DNA of 64,000 nt from assembly GCA_963724625.1 (NCBI GenBank), contig CAVRVO010000029.1:372001-436000 (forward strand), read 5' to 3'. Position numbers and translations under genes: made by a program. Source of the stretch: DATBVX01 sp963724625. GTDB lineage: Bacteria; Pseudomonadota; Gammaproteobacteria; Steroidobacterales; Steroidobacteraceae. The notes below the pieces were generated by a model. It was not told where the DNA came from. It saw only the letters and a list, made by a program, of their open reading frames with translations, and searched no databases. How positions within the stretch are numbered: position 1 is the stretch's first letter; every line of letters starts with the position of its first letter. This document shows, one piece after another, positions 9,889-18,699 of the stretch.

Positions 9889-10026
9889 TTTCAATCCTCC
9901 TCGGGCTCCCGGGCTTTTGCCTACGCGGTTCGACAGCTCACCCACCGCAGTTCACGGGTGGGTTCGGCCATGAATCCTGCGCGGTCGTCGCGTTTTCGGC
10001 ATCCGGAGCAGTGCGTAGCCCCAGGT

Positions 10027-10067
10027 GGAAACTACTTACCGTCCCGCGGCCGAGCCGGGCTACGTAC
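10027..10067. promoter_or_regulatory. Two exact FixJ-consensus sites between CBS and ATPase genes
   Basis: On the minus strand 10040-10027 reads GGTAAGTAGTTTCC, containing GTAAGTAG exactly (10032-10039). A second exact match, GTACGTAG on the minus strand, is at 10060-10067. Both fit the FixJ consensus GTAMGTAG as remembered. They lie 67-102 bases before the plus-strand ATPase start and about 140-180 bases before the CBS start, so one element could serve both directions. The extended GTAGTTTCC form recurs at 25069. Confidence 0.5.
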
Positions 10068-10133
10068 TAGTACGAGTTGTGTGGCCTGCAGTCGCTCCAT
10101 AGCGTGCTCTGATACCAGCGGCGGCGCCTGCTC

Positions 10134-12617
10134 ATGCTGACGGACGTGCCCGCATACACCGATTCCCGCCCGCGGGACAGCGGACTCTCGTCCGCCGAGG
10201 CCTCGGCTGCGCTTCGCGAGCACGGACCCAACGAAATCACCGCTGGGCGCGCGCTTTCGCGCGCCCGCGTGCTGTGGAATCAGCTGCGCAGTCCGTTGCA
10301 ACTGCTCCTGCTCTTCGCGGTCGTCACGGCCGCCGCCAGCGGCGACTGGCTCGATGCCTGCATCGTGCTGGTGATCGTTGTGTCGAGTGTCGGTATAGGC
10401 TACGCGCGCGAATATCGGGCTCAGCTCGCGCTCGAGGAACTGAGGTCACGGGTTGCAGTGAGGGTCCGGGTCCTTCGCGACGCCGTGGAAGCAACAATTC
10501 CCGCGCGCGAGGTGGTGCCCGGCGATGTGGTCCTGCTCTCGGCCGGAAACCTCGTGCCAGCGGATGCAGTGCTGCTGGAAGCTACCGACCTCTTCGTGAA
10601 CGAGGCGGTATTGACCGGCGAGAGTTTTCCAGTCGAAAAGAAACGCGGCCCGATACTCGAGACCGGACCGTTGACCGAGCGCAGGAGCAATGTATACCTC
10701 GGCACCAACGTTCGCAGTGGCAGCGCGCGCTGTCGTGTGATCCGCACTGGCAGCGCGACGCAATTCGGTGCAATTGCCCGCCGCCTGGCGCTGCGGGCAC
10801 CAGAGACCGAGTTCGAGCGCGGCACCCGGCGTTTCGGTTACCTGCTCATCGGCACCGCGCTGGTCATGGTCGTGCCGGTGTTTGCGATCAACGCGCTACT
10901 CGGACGGCCACTCGTCGAAACGCTGCTCTTTTCCGTCGCCCTCGCGGTGGGCCTGAGCCCGGAGCTGCTGCCCGCAATCCTCACGGTCAATCTCGCCCGT
11001 GGCGCGCAGATGCTGGCGGCCGGCGGCGTGCTGGTTCGCAGGCTCAGTGCCATCGAGAACCTCGGCAGCATCGATATTCTCTGCACCGACAAAACCGGCA
11101 CGCTGACCGAAGGCGTGGTCACCGTGGAGAACGCTTACGACGCCCACGGCGTCGCGTGCGAGCGCGTGCTCGAGCTTGGTGCCCGCAACGCGTCCTTGCA
11201 GACCGGGTTCACCAACCCGCTCGACGCCGCGATTCTCCAGGCTCGCACGATGGACCGAAGCAGCTTCATCAAGCTGGGCGAGGTTCCTTACGATTTCGTG
11301 CGCAAGCGCATGAGCGTCGTGCTGCGCGAGAACGGGTCCGCGCAGCTGATCACGAAGGGCGCGGTCGAGCAGGTTCTCGAGATCTGCACCCGACTTGCGG
11401 ACGGCACCCCGCTCGATTCGCGCTCTCGCACGTTGCTGGGCGATCGCTTTCGCGCCTGGAGCGCTTCCGGCATGCGCGTACTCGCCGTCGCCACGCGATC
11501 CCTGCCGCTCGAGGGTTCCTACGGTCGCGAGGATGAATGTGATCTGACCTTCGCAGGCTTTCTCGTGTTCTCGGATCGACCGAAGCCTGGCGTCGCCAGT
11601 GCGCTGCGGGATCTCGCTCAGCTAGGTGTCGGCGTCAAGCTGATCACCGGCGACGTCGAGCTCGTCGCGCGTCACGTAGCCGACCTCGTCGGACTCCCTG
11701 CCCGGCGAGTGCTCAGCGGGCATGATCTCGACGAGCTCAACGATGAGGCGCTGTGGCACGCCGCGGAAAAAACCGATCTGTTCGTCGCCGTCGATCCGAA
11801 CCAGAAGGAGCGGATCATCCTGGCGCTCAAGAAGATGGGGCACGTCGTCGGCTTCCTCGGCGATGGCGTGAATGATGCGCCGGCAATGCACGCGGCCGAT
11901 GTCAGCCTGTCGGTCGATGACGCGGTCGACGTCGCGCGCGATGCTGCCGACTTCGTGCTGCTCGAACGGGATCTGAACGTGATCCGTCGCGGGATCGAGG
12001 CAGGGCGCCGCACATTCGCCAATACGATCAAGTACGTGCTGACGACGATGAGCGCCAACCTCGGAAACATGATCAGCATGGCGGTCGCATCGCTCGTGCT
12101 CGACTTCCTGCCGCTGCTTGCCGGGCAGATCCTGCTCAACAACTTCCTTTCCGATGTACCGGCGATCGGGCTTGCCAGCGACGACGTCGATCGCGAGCTG
12201 ATCGAGCGGCCCCGGCGCTGGAATATCAGGTTCGTCGGACGCTTCATGGTCGCGTTCGGACTGCTGAGCTCACTGTTCGACTTCCTCACTTTCGCGGTGC
12301 TACTGGGGCTCTTTGCAGCTGGACCGGCGCTGTTTCGCACGGGTTGGTTCGTCGAGTCGCTGCTCACTGAACTGGCCGTGGCGTTGGTGGTCCGCACCCG
12401 CCGACTCCCCTGGCGCAGCCGGCCGAGCGCGACCCTGCTCTGGACTACGGCCCTCGTTGGCGCCCTCGCCTTCGCGATTCCCTACCTGCCGCTTGCGCCG
12501 CTCATCGGTTTTGTGCCCCTGCCCTTCGAAGTCCTCGCGACGGTGGTGCTGATCACTGGGCTGTATCTGGTCGCGGCCGAGCTCACAAAGCAGCGGTACT
12601 ACCCGGCCAGTGCCTGA
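10134..12617 (+). CDS. MgtA-like P-type ATPase (P3B family)
   Basis: An 827-residue pump. The ion-site helix GLSPELLPAILTVNLARGA followed by VRRLSAIENLGSIDILCTDK is very close to the magnesium importers MgtA/MgtB and unlike the neighbouring ATPase. Other motifs are the actuator VLTGESFPVEKK, phosphorylation site DKTGTLTEG and hinge FLGDGVNDAPAM; several C-terminal membrane helices are present. MgtA-type pumps import Mg into the cytoplasm; that substrate is inferred by similarity. It diverges from the CBS/ATPase pair across a 245-base region carrying two FixJ-like sites, so low-oxygen control is plausible. Confidence 0.9.
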   Translation: MLTDVPAYTDSRPRDSGLSSAEASAALREHGPNEITAGRALSRARVLWNQLRSPLQLLLLFAVVTAAASGDWLDACIVLVIVVSSVGIGYAREYRAQLALEELRSRVAVRVRVLRDAVEATIPAREVVPGDVVLLSAGNLVPADAVLLEATDLFVNEAVLTGESFPVEKKRGPILETGPLTERRSNVYLGTNVRSGSARCRVIRTGSATQFGAIARRLALRAPETEFERGTRRFGYLLIGTALVMVVPVFAINALLGRPLVETLLFSVALAVGLSPELLPAILTVNLARGAQMLAAGGVLVRRLSAIENLGSIDILCTDKTGTLTEGVVTVENAYDAHGVACERVLELGARNASLQTGFTNPLDAAILQARTMDRSSFIKLGEVPYDFVRKRMSVVLRENGSAQLITKGAVEQVLEICTRLADGTPLDSRSRTLLGDRFRAWSASGMRVLAVATRSLPLEGSYGREDECDLTFAGFLVFSDRPKPGVASALRDLAQLGVGVKLITGDVELVARHVADLVGLPARRVLSGHDLDELNDEALWHAAEKTDLFVAVDPNQKERIILALKKMGHVVGFLGDGVNDAPAMHAADVSLSVDDAVDVARDAADFVLLERDLNVIRRGIEAGRRTFANTIKYVLTTMSANLGNMISMAVASLVLDFLPLLAGQILLNNFLSDVPAIGLASDDVDRELIERPRRWNIRFVGRFMVAFGLLSSLFDFLTFAVLLGLFAAGPALFRTGWFVESLLTELAVALVVRTRRLPWRSRPSATLLWTTALVGALAFAIPYLPLAPLIGFVPLPFEVLATVVLITGLYLVAAELTKQRYYPASA

Positions 12618-12758
12618 AACGAACCGAGCGAGCGAAGCGATGGTCTTTGGTTGTCGACGACTGTTCGTCGCGATACTGATTGCGAAGTCGATGCGCGTAT
12701 ACCCGCAGCTCGCCAGGCGATCTCTTCGGGCAGACGAGATTCCTGCCCTGAGTTCTGA

Positions 12759-13259
12759 CTATTTCTTCGGTGCCTCGGCTGGCTTGCGCTGCATCATCCA
12801 CCCTTGGTGCTGCATCATCTGGTCCATCATCATCTGCTGCATCGGCATCCACCGGTCCATCATGTATTGACGCTGCTTGAGCTGCTCCGGTGTGAGATTG
12901 CGGTAGTCCGACCAGTCCATCATTCGACCGCCCATCATGTGTCCGCCCCCGCTACCCATCATCATGCCGCCCGGTCCGCCGTGCATCAGTGACATGGCGT
13001 TCTGCATCGTGGTCCAGTGCTCCTGCAGGAGCCGCTCACGTTCCTGCGGGTCTTTGGTCTGGCGAATCCTGTCCATCTGCGCCTGCATCGTAACCATCTG
13101 CTCCTGCATCTTTGCAAATTGCTGGTCCACGTACTGCGGAGTCGGCGCGGACTGTGCCGGCGCAGCTTCCTTTGTTGCTGCAGGCGACTGTTGCGCGAAT
13201 GCAGGCTGAACCAGGAGCGGGATCGCTGCAGCGAGAGTCATCTGAAGAAGTCTGTTCAT
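12759..13259 (-). CDS. Met/His-rich exported protein
   Basis: 166 residues from ATG 13259 (preceded by GAGAGGGG). The N-terminus has a clear Sec signal peptide ending around QPAFAQQ, so the mature protein is periplasmic. A helical middle (KMQEQMVTMQAQMDRIRQTK) precedes a C-terminal half crowded with Met, His and Gly: GGPGGMMMGSGGGHMMGG, then PMQQMMMDQMMQHQGWMM. Such Met/His clusters usually bind copper(I) or silver, as in CopK/PcoE-like carriers, or act as Spy-like periplasmic chaperones. Neither family can be proved here. It follows phosphoketolase in the same direction after 177 bases; a palindrome TCTACGTAGA lies upstream. No metal resistance operon is visible. Confidence 0.8.
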   Translation of the reverse strand: MNRLLQMTLAAAIPLLVQPAFAQQSPAATKEAAPAQSAPTPQYVDQQFAKMQEQMVTMQAQMDRIRQTKDPQERERLLQEHWTTMQNAMSLMHGGPGGMMMGSGGGHMMGGRMMDWSDYRNLTPEQLKQRQYMMDRWMPMQQMMMDQMMQHQGWMMQRKPAEAPKK

Positions 13260-13364
13260 GTGAGACCCCTCTCTTGGGACGTGAGATAGCTGATTCGTCT
13301 CGGCACCTTCGTGCAAATCATCGCGAGCTCTGCCAATCGTTGGAATTCGCGTTATCCGATCGTC

Positions 13365-13374
13365 TCTACGTAGA
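13365..13374. promoter_or_regulatory. TCTACGTAGA palindrome, FixJ-like
   Basis: A perfect ten-base palindrome about 106 bases before the start of the Met/His-rich protein gene. Each half reads TACGTAG, one base from the FixJ consensus GTAMGTAG. Likely an upstream regulatory site shared with the rest of the island; inference from motif similarity only. Confidence 0.35.
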
Positions 13375-13436
13375 TCCACTCATGCGTGGTCCTTCTCCCG
13401 CCCGCCCTGCGTTTACAACTCGCGGGCGCGAAACTG

Positions 13437-15806
13437 CTAAGAAGCCCAGGCCCACTCCCGGATCGCGGGCATGTCGATGCCGTGCTCGACGATGTATCGG
13501 CGGTGCTCGGCCAGGCGCCGCTGCATCTGCAGTTTCAGATCCCGTGCGGGCTCGTCCGACCGGCGCAGTCGGTTGATAACGTCCTCAACGAGATGAAATC
13601 GGTCGAGGTCATTCAATACGGCCATGTCGAACGGCGTCGTGATCGCGCCCTCCTCCTTGTAGCCGCGCACGTGCAAATTGGCGTGATTCGTGCGGCGGTA
13701 CGCCAGCCGATGGATGAGCCACGGATAACCGTGAAACGCAAAAATGATGGGCTTGTTGGCGGTGAAGATCGCATCAAAATCCGGGTCGGAAAGACCGTGC
13801 GGATGCTCCGACTGGGGCTCGAGCTTCATGAGGTCCACGACGTTCACGACCCGGATCTTCACGTCCGGAAGGGCACGGCGCAGGATCGAAACGGCTGCCA
13901 GCGTCTCGAGAGTTGGAACATCGCCGGCGCAGGCCATGACTACGTCCGGGCCGCCGTGCTCATCGTTGCTCGCCCAGCGCCAGATACCGATGCCGGCCGC
14001 AACGTGCTGGATCGCTGCATCCGCCGCCAGCCACTGCGGAGCCTCATGCTTGCCGGCCACGATAACATTTACGCAGTGACGAGCGCGCAGACAGTGATCC
14101 ATGACGGCCAGCAGGCAGTTGGCGTCCGGCGGCAGATATACGCGACCGACCGCCATCTTGTTGACGACGACGTCGAGAAAGCCAGGATCCTGATGAGTAA
14201 ACCCGTTGTGATCCTGCCGCCAGACATGAGACGCGAGTAGATAGTTGAGCGCGGCGATCCTCGGCCGCCAATCGAGACCTGCTGATACTTTCAACCATTT
14301 GGCATGCTGATTGAACATCGAGTCGACGATGTGGATGAAAGCCTCATAGCTGTTGAAGACCCCATGCCGCCCGGTGAGCAGATATCCCTCGAGCCATCCC
14401 TGGCACTGGTGCTCGCTCAGCACTTCTAGCACCCGACCCTGCGGCGCAAGGTACTCATCCGTGGGTACGAGCTCTGCATTCCATTGCCGGTTGGTCACAG
14501 CGAAGAGTTCCGCAAGGCCATTCGAAATCGTTTCATCGGGCCCGAAAATGCGAAAATTGCGTCGCTCCTCGTTGAGGGCGATAACCCGGCGCAAGAAACT
14601 GGCAAGCACGCGCGTGTCTGCTGCCGAAGTGGCCCCGGGCGAAGCTACGTCGATCATGTGCTCGCCGACCGGCGGCATGTGCAGATCTTCCAGCAGCCGA
14701 CCGCCGTTGGCGTGCGGATTAGAGCTCATGCGTCGCTCGCCCGTCGGTGCCAGCGCGGCGAGCTGCGTGTTCAGGCGACCCCGTGCATCGAAAAGCTCGT
14801 GCGCCCGATAACTCTGCAGCCAGGATTCGAGCTGACGCAGATGCGAGGGATTTCCGACGGGATCGGACAGGGGCACCTGATGGGCGCGAAAGGTGCCCTC
14901 CACCGGCAATCCATCAACGGCTTTAGGCCCGGTCCAGCCCTTTGGGGTTGCGAGCACAAGCATGGGCCACTGCGGTCTTGCGCGGGCGCCTCGTGCTCTT
15001 GCGGCCAGCTGACTGTCGTGGATCTGATCGATGACCCGCTCGAGTGTCACCGCCATTGCCGCATGCATCGGCTGCGGCTGATCCCCCTCCACGAAATACG
15101 GTGTCCAGCCGCAACCCTCCAGGAGCTTGCGCAGCTCCCCGCGTGGAATGCGGGCGAGCACGGCGGGGTTCGCGATCTTGTAGCCATTCAAGTGCAGAAT
15201 CGGCAGCACGGCACCATCGCTCGCCGGGTTGAGAAACTTGTTGGAGTGCCATGCCGTCGCGAGGGGCCCGGTCTCCGCCTCACCGTCGCCAATGACGCAC
15301 GCGACTATGAGGCTCGGATTGTCGAAGGCGGCGCCGAAGGCATGACTCAGCGAATAGCCAAGCTCTCCGCCCTCGTGAATGGAGCCCGGCGTTTCGGGCG
15401 CTACGTGACTTGGAATCCCGCCAGGAAAGGAAAACTGCCGGAACAGCTTCTTGAGTCCCACCTCATCCCGCGAGATATGCGGATAGATCTCGCTGTAAGT
15501 GCCTTCAAGGTAGCAGTTTGCCACCAGAGCGGGCCCACCGTGTCCGGGCCCAGCGACGTAGATCATGTCGAGATCGCGTTTGCGGATGATTCGGTTGAGG
15601 TGCGCGTAGATGAAATTCTGACCGGGCGTTGTACCCCAGTGGCCGAGAATGCGCCGCTTCACATGTCGCGCGATGAGCGGCTCTCTCAGGAGCGGATTGT
15701 CGAGAAGGTAGATCTGCCCCACACTCAGGTAATTGGCCGCACGCCACCAGGCGTCGACCGCCTCGAGCTCCGTGTGTTCCTCAGTCACTGAGTTCGATTC
15801 TTCCAA
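13437..15806 (-). CDS. xpk: Phosphoketolase (xylulose 5-P/fructose 6-P)
   Basis: A 789-residue thiamine-diphosphate enzyme of normal length. It splits xylulose 5-phosphate or fructose 6-phosphate with phosphate into acetyl phosphate plus glyceraldehyde 3-phosphate or erythrose 4-phosphate. Family signatures seen are ILGHWGTTPGQNFIYAHLN, GPGHGGPALVANCYLEG, the ThDP-binding VIGDGEAETGPLATAWHSNK, FGPDETISNGL and FAFHGYPWLIHRL near the end. A small gene lies upstream in the same direction and a glucan phosphorylase diverges beyond it. Together with the acetate kinase-PduL fusion at 21408-23231 it would give ATP from stored sugar without respiration. Confidence 0.97.
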   Translation of the reverse strand: MEESNSVTEEHTELEAVDAWWRAANYLSVGQIYLLDNPLLREPLIARHVKRRILGHWGTTPGQNFIYAHLNRIIRKRDLDMIYVAGPGHGGPALVANCYLEGTYSEIYPHISRDEVGLKKLFRQFSFPGGIPSHVAPETPGSIHEGGELGYSLSHAFGAAFDNPSLIVACVIGDGEAETGPLATAWHSNKFLNPASDGAVLPILHLNGYKIANPAVLARIPRGELRKLLEGCGWTPYFVEGDQPQPMHAAMAVTLERVIDQIHDSQLAARARGARARPQWPMLVLATPKGWTGPKAVDGLPVEGTFRAHQVPLSDPVGNPSHLRQLESWLQSYRAHELFDARGRLNTQLAALAPTGERRMSSNPHANGGRLLEDLHMPPVGEHMIDVASPGATSAADTRVLASFLRRVIALNEERRNFRIFGPDETISNGLAELFAVTNRQWNAELVPTDEYLAPQGRVLEVLSEHQCQGWLEGYLLTGRHGVFNSYEAFIHIVDSMFNQHAKWLKVSAGLDWRPRIAALNYLLASHVWRQDHNGFTHQDPGFLDVVVNKMAVGRVYLPPDANCLLAVMDHCLRARHCVNVIVAGKHEAPQWLAADAAIQHVAAGIGIWRWASNDEHGGPDVVMACAGDVPTLETLAAVSILRRALPDVKIRVVNVVDLMKLEPQSEHPHGLSDPDFDAIFTANKPIIFAFHGYPWLIHRLAYRRTNHANLHVRGYKEEGAITTPFDMAVLNDLDRFHLVEDVINRLRRSDEPARDLKLQMQRRLAEHRRYIVEHGIDMPAIREWAWAS

Positions 15807-15865
15807 AACAAGAGCCCGTGACCTGCCGGGCAGCGCCGTAGAAACTCAGACGCATGGACTGGAGG

Positions 15866-16081
15866 TCAGGTTCCCTTGTCGAGCGGATGCTCCTGGTATT
15901 TGAACCACTCCACACAGCCGTACGAGTCCCGCGCCGACGGCTCCGTGGGGGTACGCTGCGCTGCCCTGAGTGCGCCTTGGGCTCGCGCGACCTCCGGCAT
16001 GAACCTGGCGACCGTGATCTCGTGCTGGCGCGGCGAAGCAGGCAGTTTCGCTGTCTGCTTGGTTTGCCTCTGTTGAATCAT
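15866..16081 (-). CDS. Small hypothetical protein upstream of phosphoketolase
   Basis: 71 residues starting MIQQRQTKQTAKLP and ending EWFKYQEHPLDKGT, basic in the first half and aromatic near the end. No family recognised, no signal peptide and no membrane segment. The case for a gene is an AAGGGAAGG ribosome-binding site seven bases before the ATG, its position 59 bases ahead of phosphoketolase in the same direction, and the lack of any better reading of this 464-base divergent region. Overlapping open frames on the other strand lack such a site. Confidence 0.5.
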   Translation of the reverse strand: MIQQRQTKQTAKLPASPRQHEITVARFMPEVARAQGALRAAQRTPTEPSARDSYGCVEWFKYQEHPLDKGT

Positions 16082-16183
16082 ATTCGCCTTCCCTTAGCTC
16101 ACTGGCTCACGCTGCATCCGGGCTCAGCCTACCTTGTAATGCACCGCTGACTAATTCGTAGATATACCTAGCGCGGCTCGACG

Positions 16184-16197
16184 AGAACCTATTTACC
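16184..16197 (-). promoter_or_regulatory. FixJ-like site before glucan phosphorylase
   Basis: Minus strand reads GGTAAATAGGTTCT, matching the GGTAAGTAGTTTCC element at 10027-10040 at 10 of 14 positions and the GTAMGTAG core at 7 of 8. It is 74 bases before the phosphorylase start and about 100 bases before the small gene upstream of phosphoketolase. Confidence 0.35.
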
Positions 16198-16270
16198 GTG
16201 TCAGCCCATGGCCCAACACTACGCAAGCTGATCTGGGGCGCAGGCGCGTCAGGTAGATTAGTGGAGAATA

Positions 16271-18010
16271 ATGCTCGAAGAATTCCTCCATGAGCCCCGG
16301 GTGGCGTACTTCTCGATGGAGATCGCGCTGCGCACAGACATCCCGACGTATGCGGGCGGGCTTGGCGTGCTCGCGGGAGACACGATGCGCTCGGCAGCCG
16401 ACCTTGCGCTGCCACTGGTCGCGGTCAGCCTGGTCAGCCGCGCCGGCTATTTCCGCCAGACGTTCGATGCTTCGGGTCGGCAGCTCGAGCAATCTGCTCC
16501 TTGGGACCCTGCACGCCATGCGCGACAGCTCGGCGCGAAGATCGCCGTGACGCTCGAGGGTCGTTCCGTCTGGATCGGAGCGTGGCTGTTCGTCCTCGAC
16601 GGTTCCATGGGAGGTCGCCAGCCGGTCGTACTCCTCGATACCGACCTCGCCGAAAACGAGCCAGAGGATCGTGAGCTGACACATTATCTATATGGCGGCG
16701 ACAAGGCTTATCGTCTGAAACAGGAAGCCGTGCTCGGTATCGGCGGCGCACGCATGCTGCAGGCGCTCGGGTTCGAGATCAGCCAATACCACCTGAACGA
16801 AGGTCACTCGGCCCTGCTCGGGCTGGAACTGCTGCGTCGCTTCGGCCATACGCCCGAGCACATGCGCCAGGGTGAGGTGGCGTACGACATTCCGCGCGTG
16901 CGCGAGCACTGCTGCTTTACGACTCACACACCGATCGAAGCCGGCCACGATCGTTTTTCTTACGAGCTCGTGAGGCGCGTGCTCGGTTCTACCATCGACT
17001 TCGATGGCGGCGCCCGTCGCAGCGGGAGCGACGTGCTGGTCGATCTGACCACGCTGCAACACCTTGCCGGCCGGGACGAGCTCAACATGACGTGCCTCGC
17101 CTTGAATCTCAGCGAGTACATCAACGGCGTCGCGAAACGCCACGCCGAGCTCTCTCAGAAGATGTTTCCAGCCTATCGTGTGCACGCGATCACGAACGGC
17201 GTGCATCCGGCCACCTGGACCAGCGAGAGCTTTCGCACGCTCTTTGACAACCACTTCCCTGGTTGGTGTCACGAGCCGGAGTTGCTCGCGCGCGTCGATT
17301 GCTGCATCGATGATGCCGCGATCGCAGAAGCACACGCTCAGTCCAAGCGAACCCTGATCGCACGTGTGCACGCGCTCACGGGCGTTGAGTTGCAACTCCA
17401 TGTGCCGATACTTGGCTATGCGCGGCGCATGACAGCTTACAAGCGCCCGGATCTGCTCTTCGACGATCTGCCGCGTCTGCGGGCAATCGCCGAAAAGCAC
17501 CCGTTCCAGATCGTACTGGCCGGCAAGGCCCATCCGCACGACGAAGCCGGCAAGGGACTCGTCGAGGAACTCCACGCGCGGTTGCGCGCGCTCGACGGAG
17601 CGATCCGCGCTGTGTACCTGCCGGACTACGACCTCGCGCTCGCACAGGGTCTGGTTGCAGGCGCCGACGTCTGGGTAAACACGCCACTGCCGCCGCTCGA
17701 GGCCTCGGGCACGAGCGGCATGAAGGCTGCGTTCAATGGGGTGCCGAGCCTGTCGGTGCTCGATGGCTGGTGGATCGAAGGTTGCATCGAAGGCGTGACG
17801 GGCTGGGCGATCGGATCGGGTACCGATGACGCGACCGCGGCGTCCCTCTACGACAAGCTCGAGAAGGTGATACTTCCTCTCTACTATGCCGAAGTGACGG
17901 GTACTCGAAGCTGGGTGGCGGTGATGAAAGGCGCGATCGCTAAGAACGCGGCTTATTTCAACAGCCACAGGATGATGCGCCGCTACGCGACTGAGGCCTA
18001 TCTGCACTAA
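16271..18010 (+). CDS. glgP: Alpha-glucan (glycogen) phosphorylase, short type
   Basis: A 579-residue member of the short glucan phosphorylase family; the long type has over 800 residues. It releases glucose 1-phosphate from glycogen using phosphate and pyridoxal phosphate. Motifs: VAYFSMEIALRTDIPTYAGG at the N-terminus, HLNEGHSALLGLELL, FTTHTPIEAGHDRF, and the PLP-lysine region EASGTSGMKAAFNGVPSLS near the C-terminus. The ATG at 16271 is used because the N-terminal family motif begins 12 residues later. It diverges from phosphoketolase and its small upstream gene. With glgC at the start of the island, glycogen is both made and mobilised by island-encoded enzymes. Confidence 0.95.
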   Translation: MLEEFLHEPRVAYFSMEIALRTDIPTYAGGLGVLAGDTMRSAADLALPLVAVSLVSRAGYFRQTFDASGRQLEQSAPWDPARHARQLGAKIAVTLEGRSVWIGAWLFVLDGSMGGRQPVVLLDTDLAENEPEDRELTHYLYGGDKAYRLKQEAVLGIGGARMLQALGFEISQYHLNEGHSALLGLELLRRFGHTPEHMRQGEVAYDIPRVREHCCFTTHTPIEAGHDRFSYELVRRVLGSTIDFDGGARRSGSDVLVDLTTLQHLAGRDELNMTCLALNLSEYINGVAKRHAELSQKMFPAYRVHAITNGVHPATWTSESFRTLFDNHFPGWCHEPELLARVDCCIDDAAIAEAHAQSKRTLIARVHALTGVELQLHVPILGYARRMTAYKRPDLLFDDLPRLRAIAEKHPFQIVLAGKAHPHDEAGKGLVEELHARLRALDGAIRAVYLPDYDLALAQGLVAGADVWVNTPLPPLEASGTSGMKAAFNGVPSLSVLDGWWIEGCIEGVTGWAIGSGTDDATAASLYDKLEKVILPLYYAEVTGTRSWVAVMKGAIAKNAAYFNSHRMMRRYATEAYLH

Positions 18011-18081
18011 CGGCGCATCAGCCGGCGTTCGGCGGTGCTGCCGGTGCATCCGCTTCGACAGCCGAAAGCGTTGGGGTCGTG

Positions 18082-18552
18082 ATGGATATCGAGAGCGCGA
18101 CGCGCGGCTTCCTGCTGATCGCGGTGGCGAACAGCGTTCCCTGGGCGCTGGGTCGGGTCTGCGGCGATCGTTGGGCGGCACCGCTGGACTTCGGCGTGAT
18201 GCTTCGCGATGGCGAGCGACTGTTCGGGGCTCACAAGACGTGGCGCGGCTTGATCGCGGGAGTGCTGGCCTGCGCCGTTGTCTCCGAGGCCCTCGCATCG
18301 GGGTATCTGCTCGGCATGGGCGTTGGTGCCATCGCTTTGCTTGCGGACGCGTTGTCGAGCGCCGCGAAGAGACGCCTGGGGCGCGTGCCGGGCAGCGAAA
18401 TCCTCGGTCTCGATCAGCTGCCCGAGTCAGTGCTACCGCTGGCAGTGTTCGCCTGCCCTCTCAAGCTCGGAATCTGGGAGATCGCCGCCGCCTCGGGGCT
18501 GTTTCTGGCGTTGGACATCCTGCTCACGCGGCTGCGGCATCCCGGGCGCTGA
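18082..18552 (+). CDS. CarS/DUF46-like CDP-archaeol synthase family membrane protein
   Basis: About 156 residues with four or five hydrophobic segments. Diagnostic motifs are GERLFGAHKTWRGL, LLADALSSAAKRRLG and GSEILGLDQLPESVLPL, matching the CarS family, which in archaea transfers CMP to digeranylgeranylglyceryl phosphate. Bacterial members occur in stress islands, where the lipid substrate is unknown; archaeol synthesis is not implied. Start may be GTG 18079 or ATG 18082 directly after it. It follows the phosphorylase by 71 bases in the same direction. Confidence 0.8.
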   Translation: MDIESATRGFLLIAVANSVPWALGRVCGDRWAAPLDFGVMLRDGERLFGAHKTWRGLIAGVLACAVVSEALASGYLLGMGVGAIALLADALSSAAKRRLGRVPGSEILGLDQLPESVLPLAVFACPLKLGIWEIAAASGLFLALDILLTRLRHPGR

Positions 18553-18619
18553 ATTTCGTTACCCGCCGCAAGTGCGAGCGCTCGCCCGCTTTCAGACGGA
18601 AGGCGTGCCCCCAGGCGTC

Positions 18620-18637
18620 GCGGTTGTTACGTATGGC
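18620..18637 (+). promoter_or_regulatory. 18-base block shared with the kinase promoter region
   Basis: The block at 18620-18637 matches 4367-4384 at 16 of 18 positions (GCGGTT-2-TACGTATGGC). It is 63 bases before the start of the CBS protein at 18700 and includes a TACGTA core like the other putative FixJ sites. It suggests shared regulation with the kinase gene; chance is less likely but not excluded. Confidence 0.35.
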
Positions 18638-18699
18638 GCTCATGCAACTTCTGCCGTCTCATGAGCGCATTCGAACCATTGCCGCTGAGGAGAGCACAC

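Noticed and set aside
14484..15791. A 435-codon plus-strand frame opposite phosphoketolase
   Set aside because: Phosphoketolase motifs span the whole region on the minus strand; the plus frame shows no family pattern or ribosome-binding site.
16688..18298. A 536-codon minus-strand frame opposite the glucan phosphorylase
   Set aside because: It is a mirror of the phosphorylase codon pattern with no recognisable motif.
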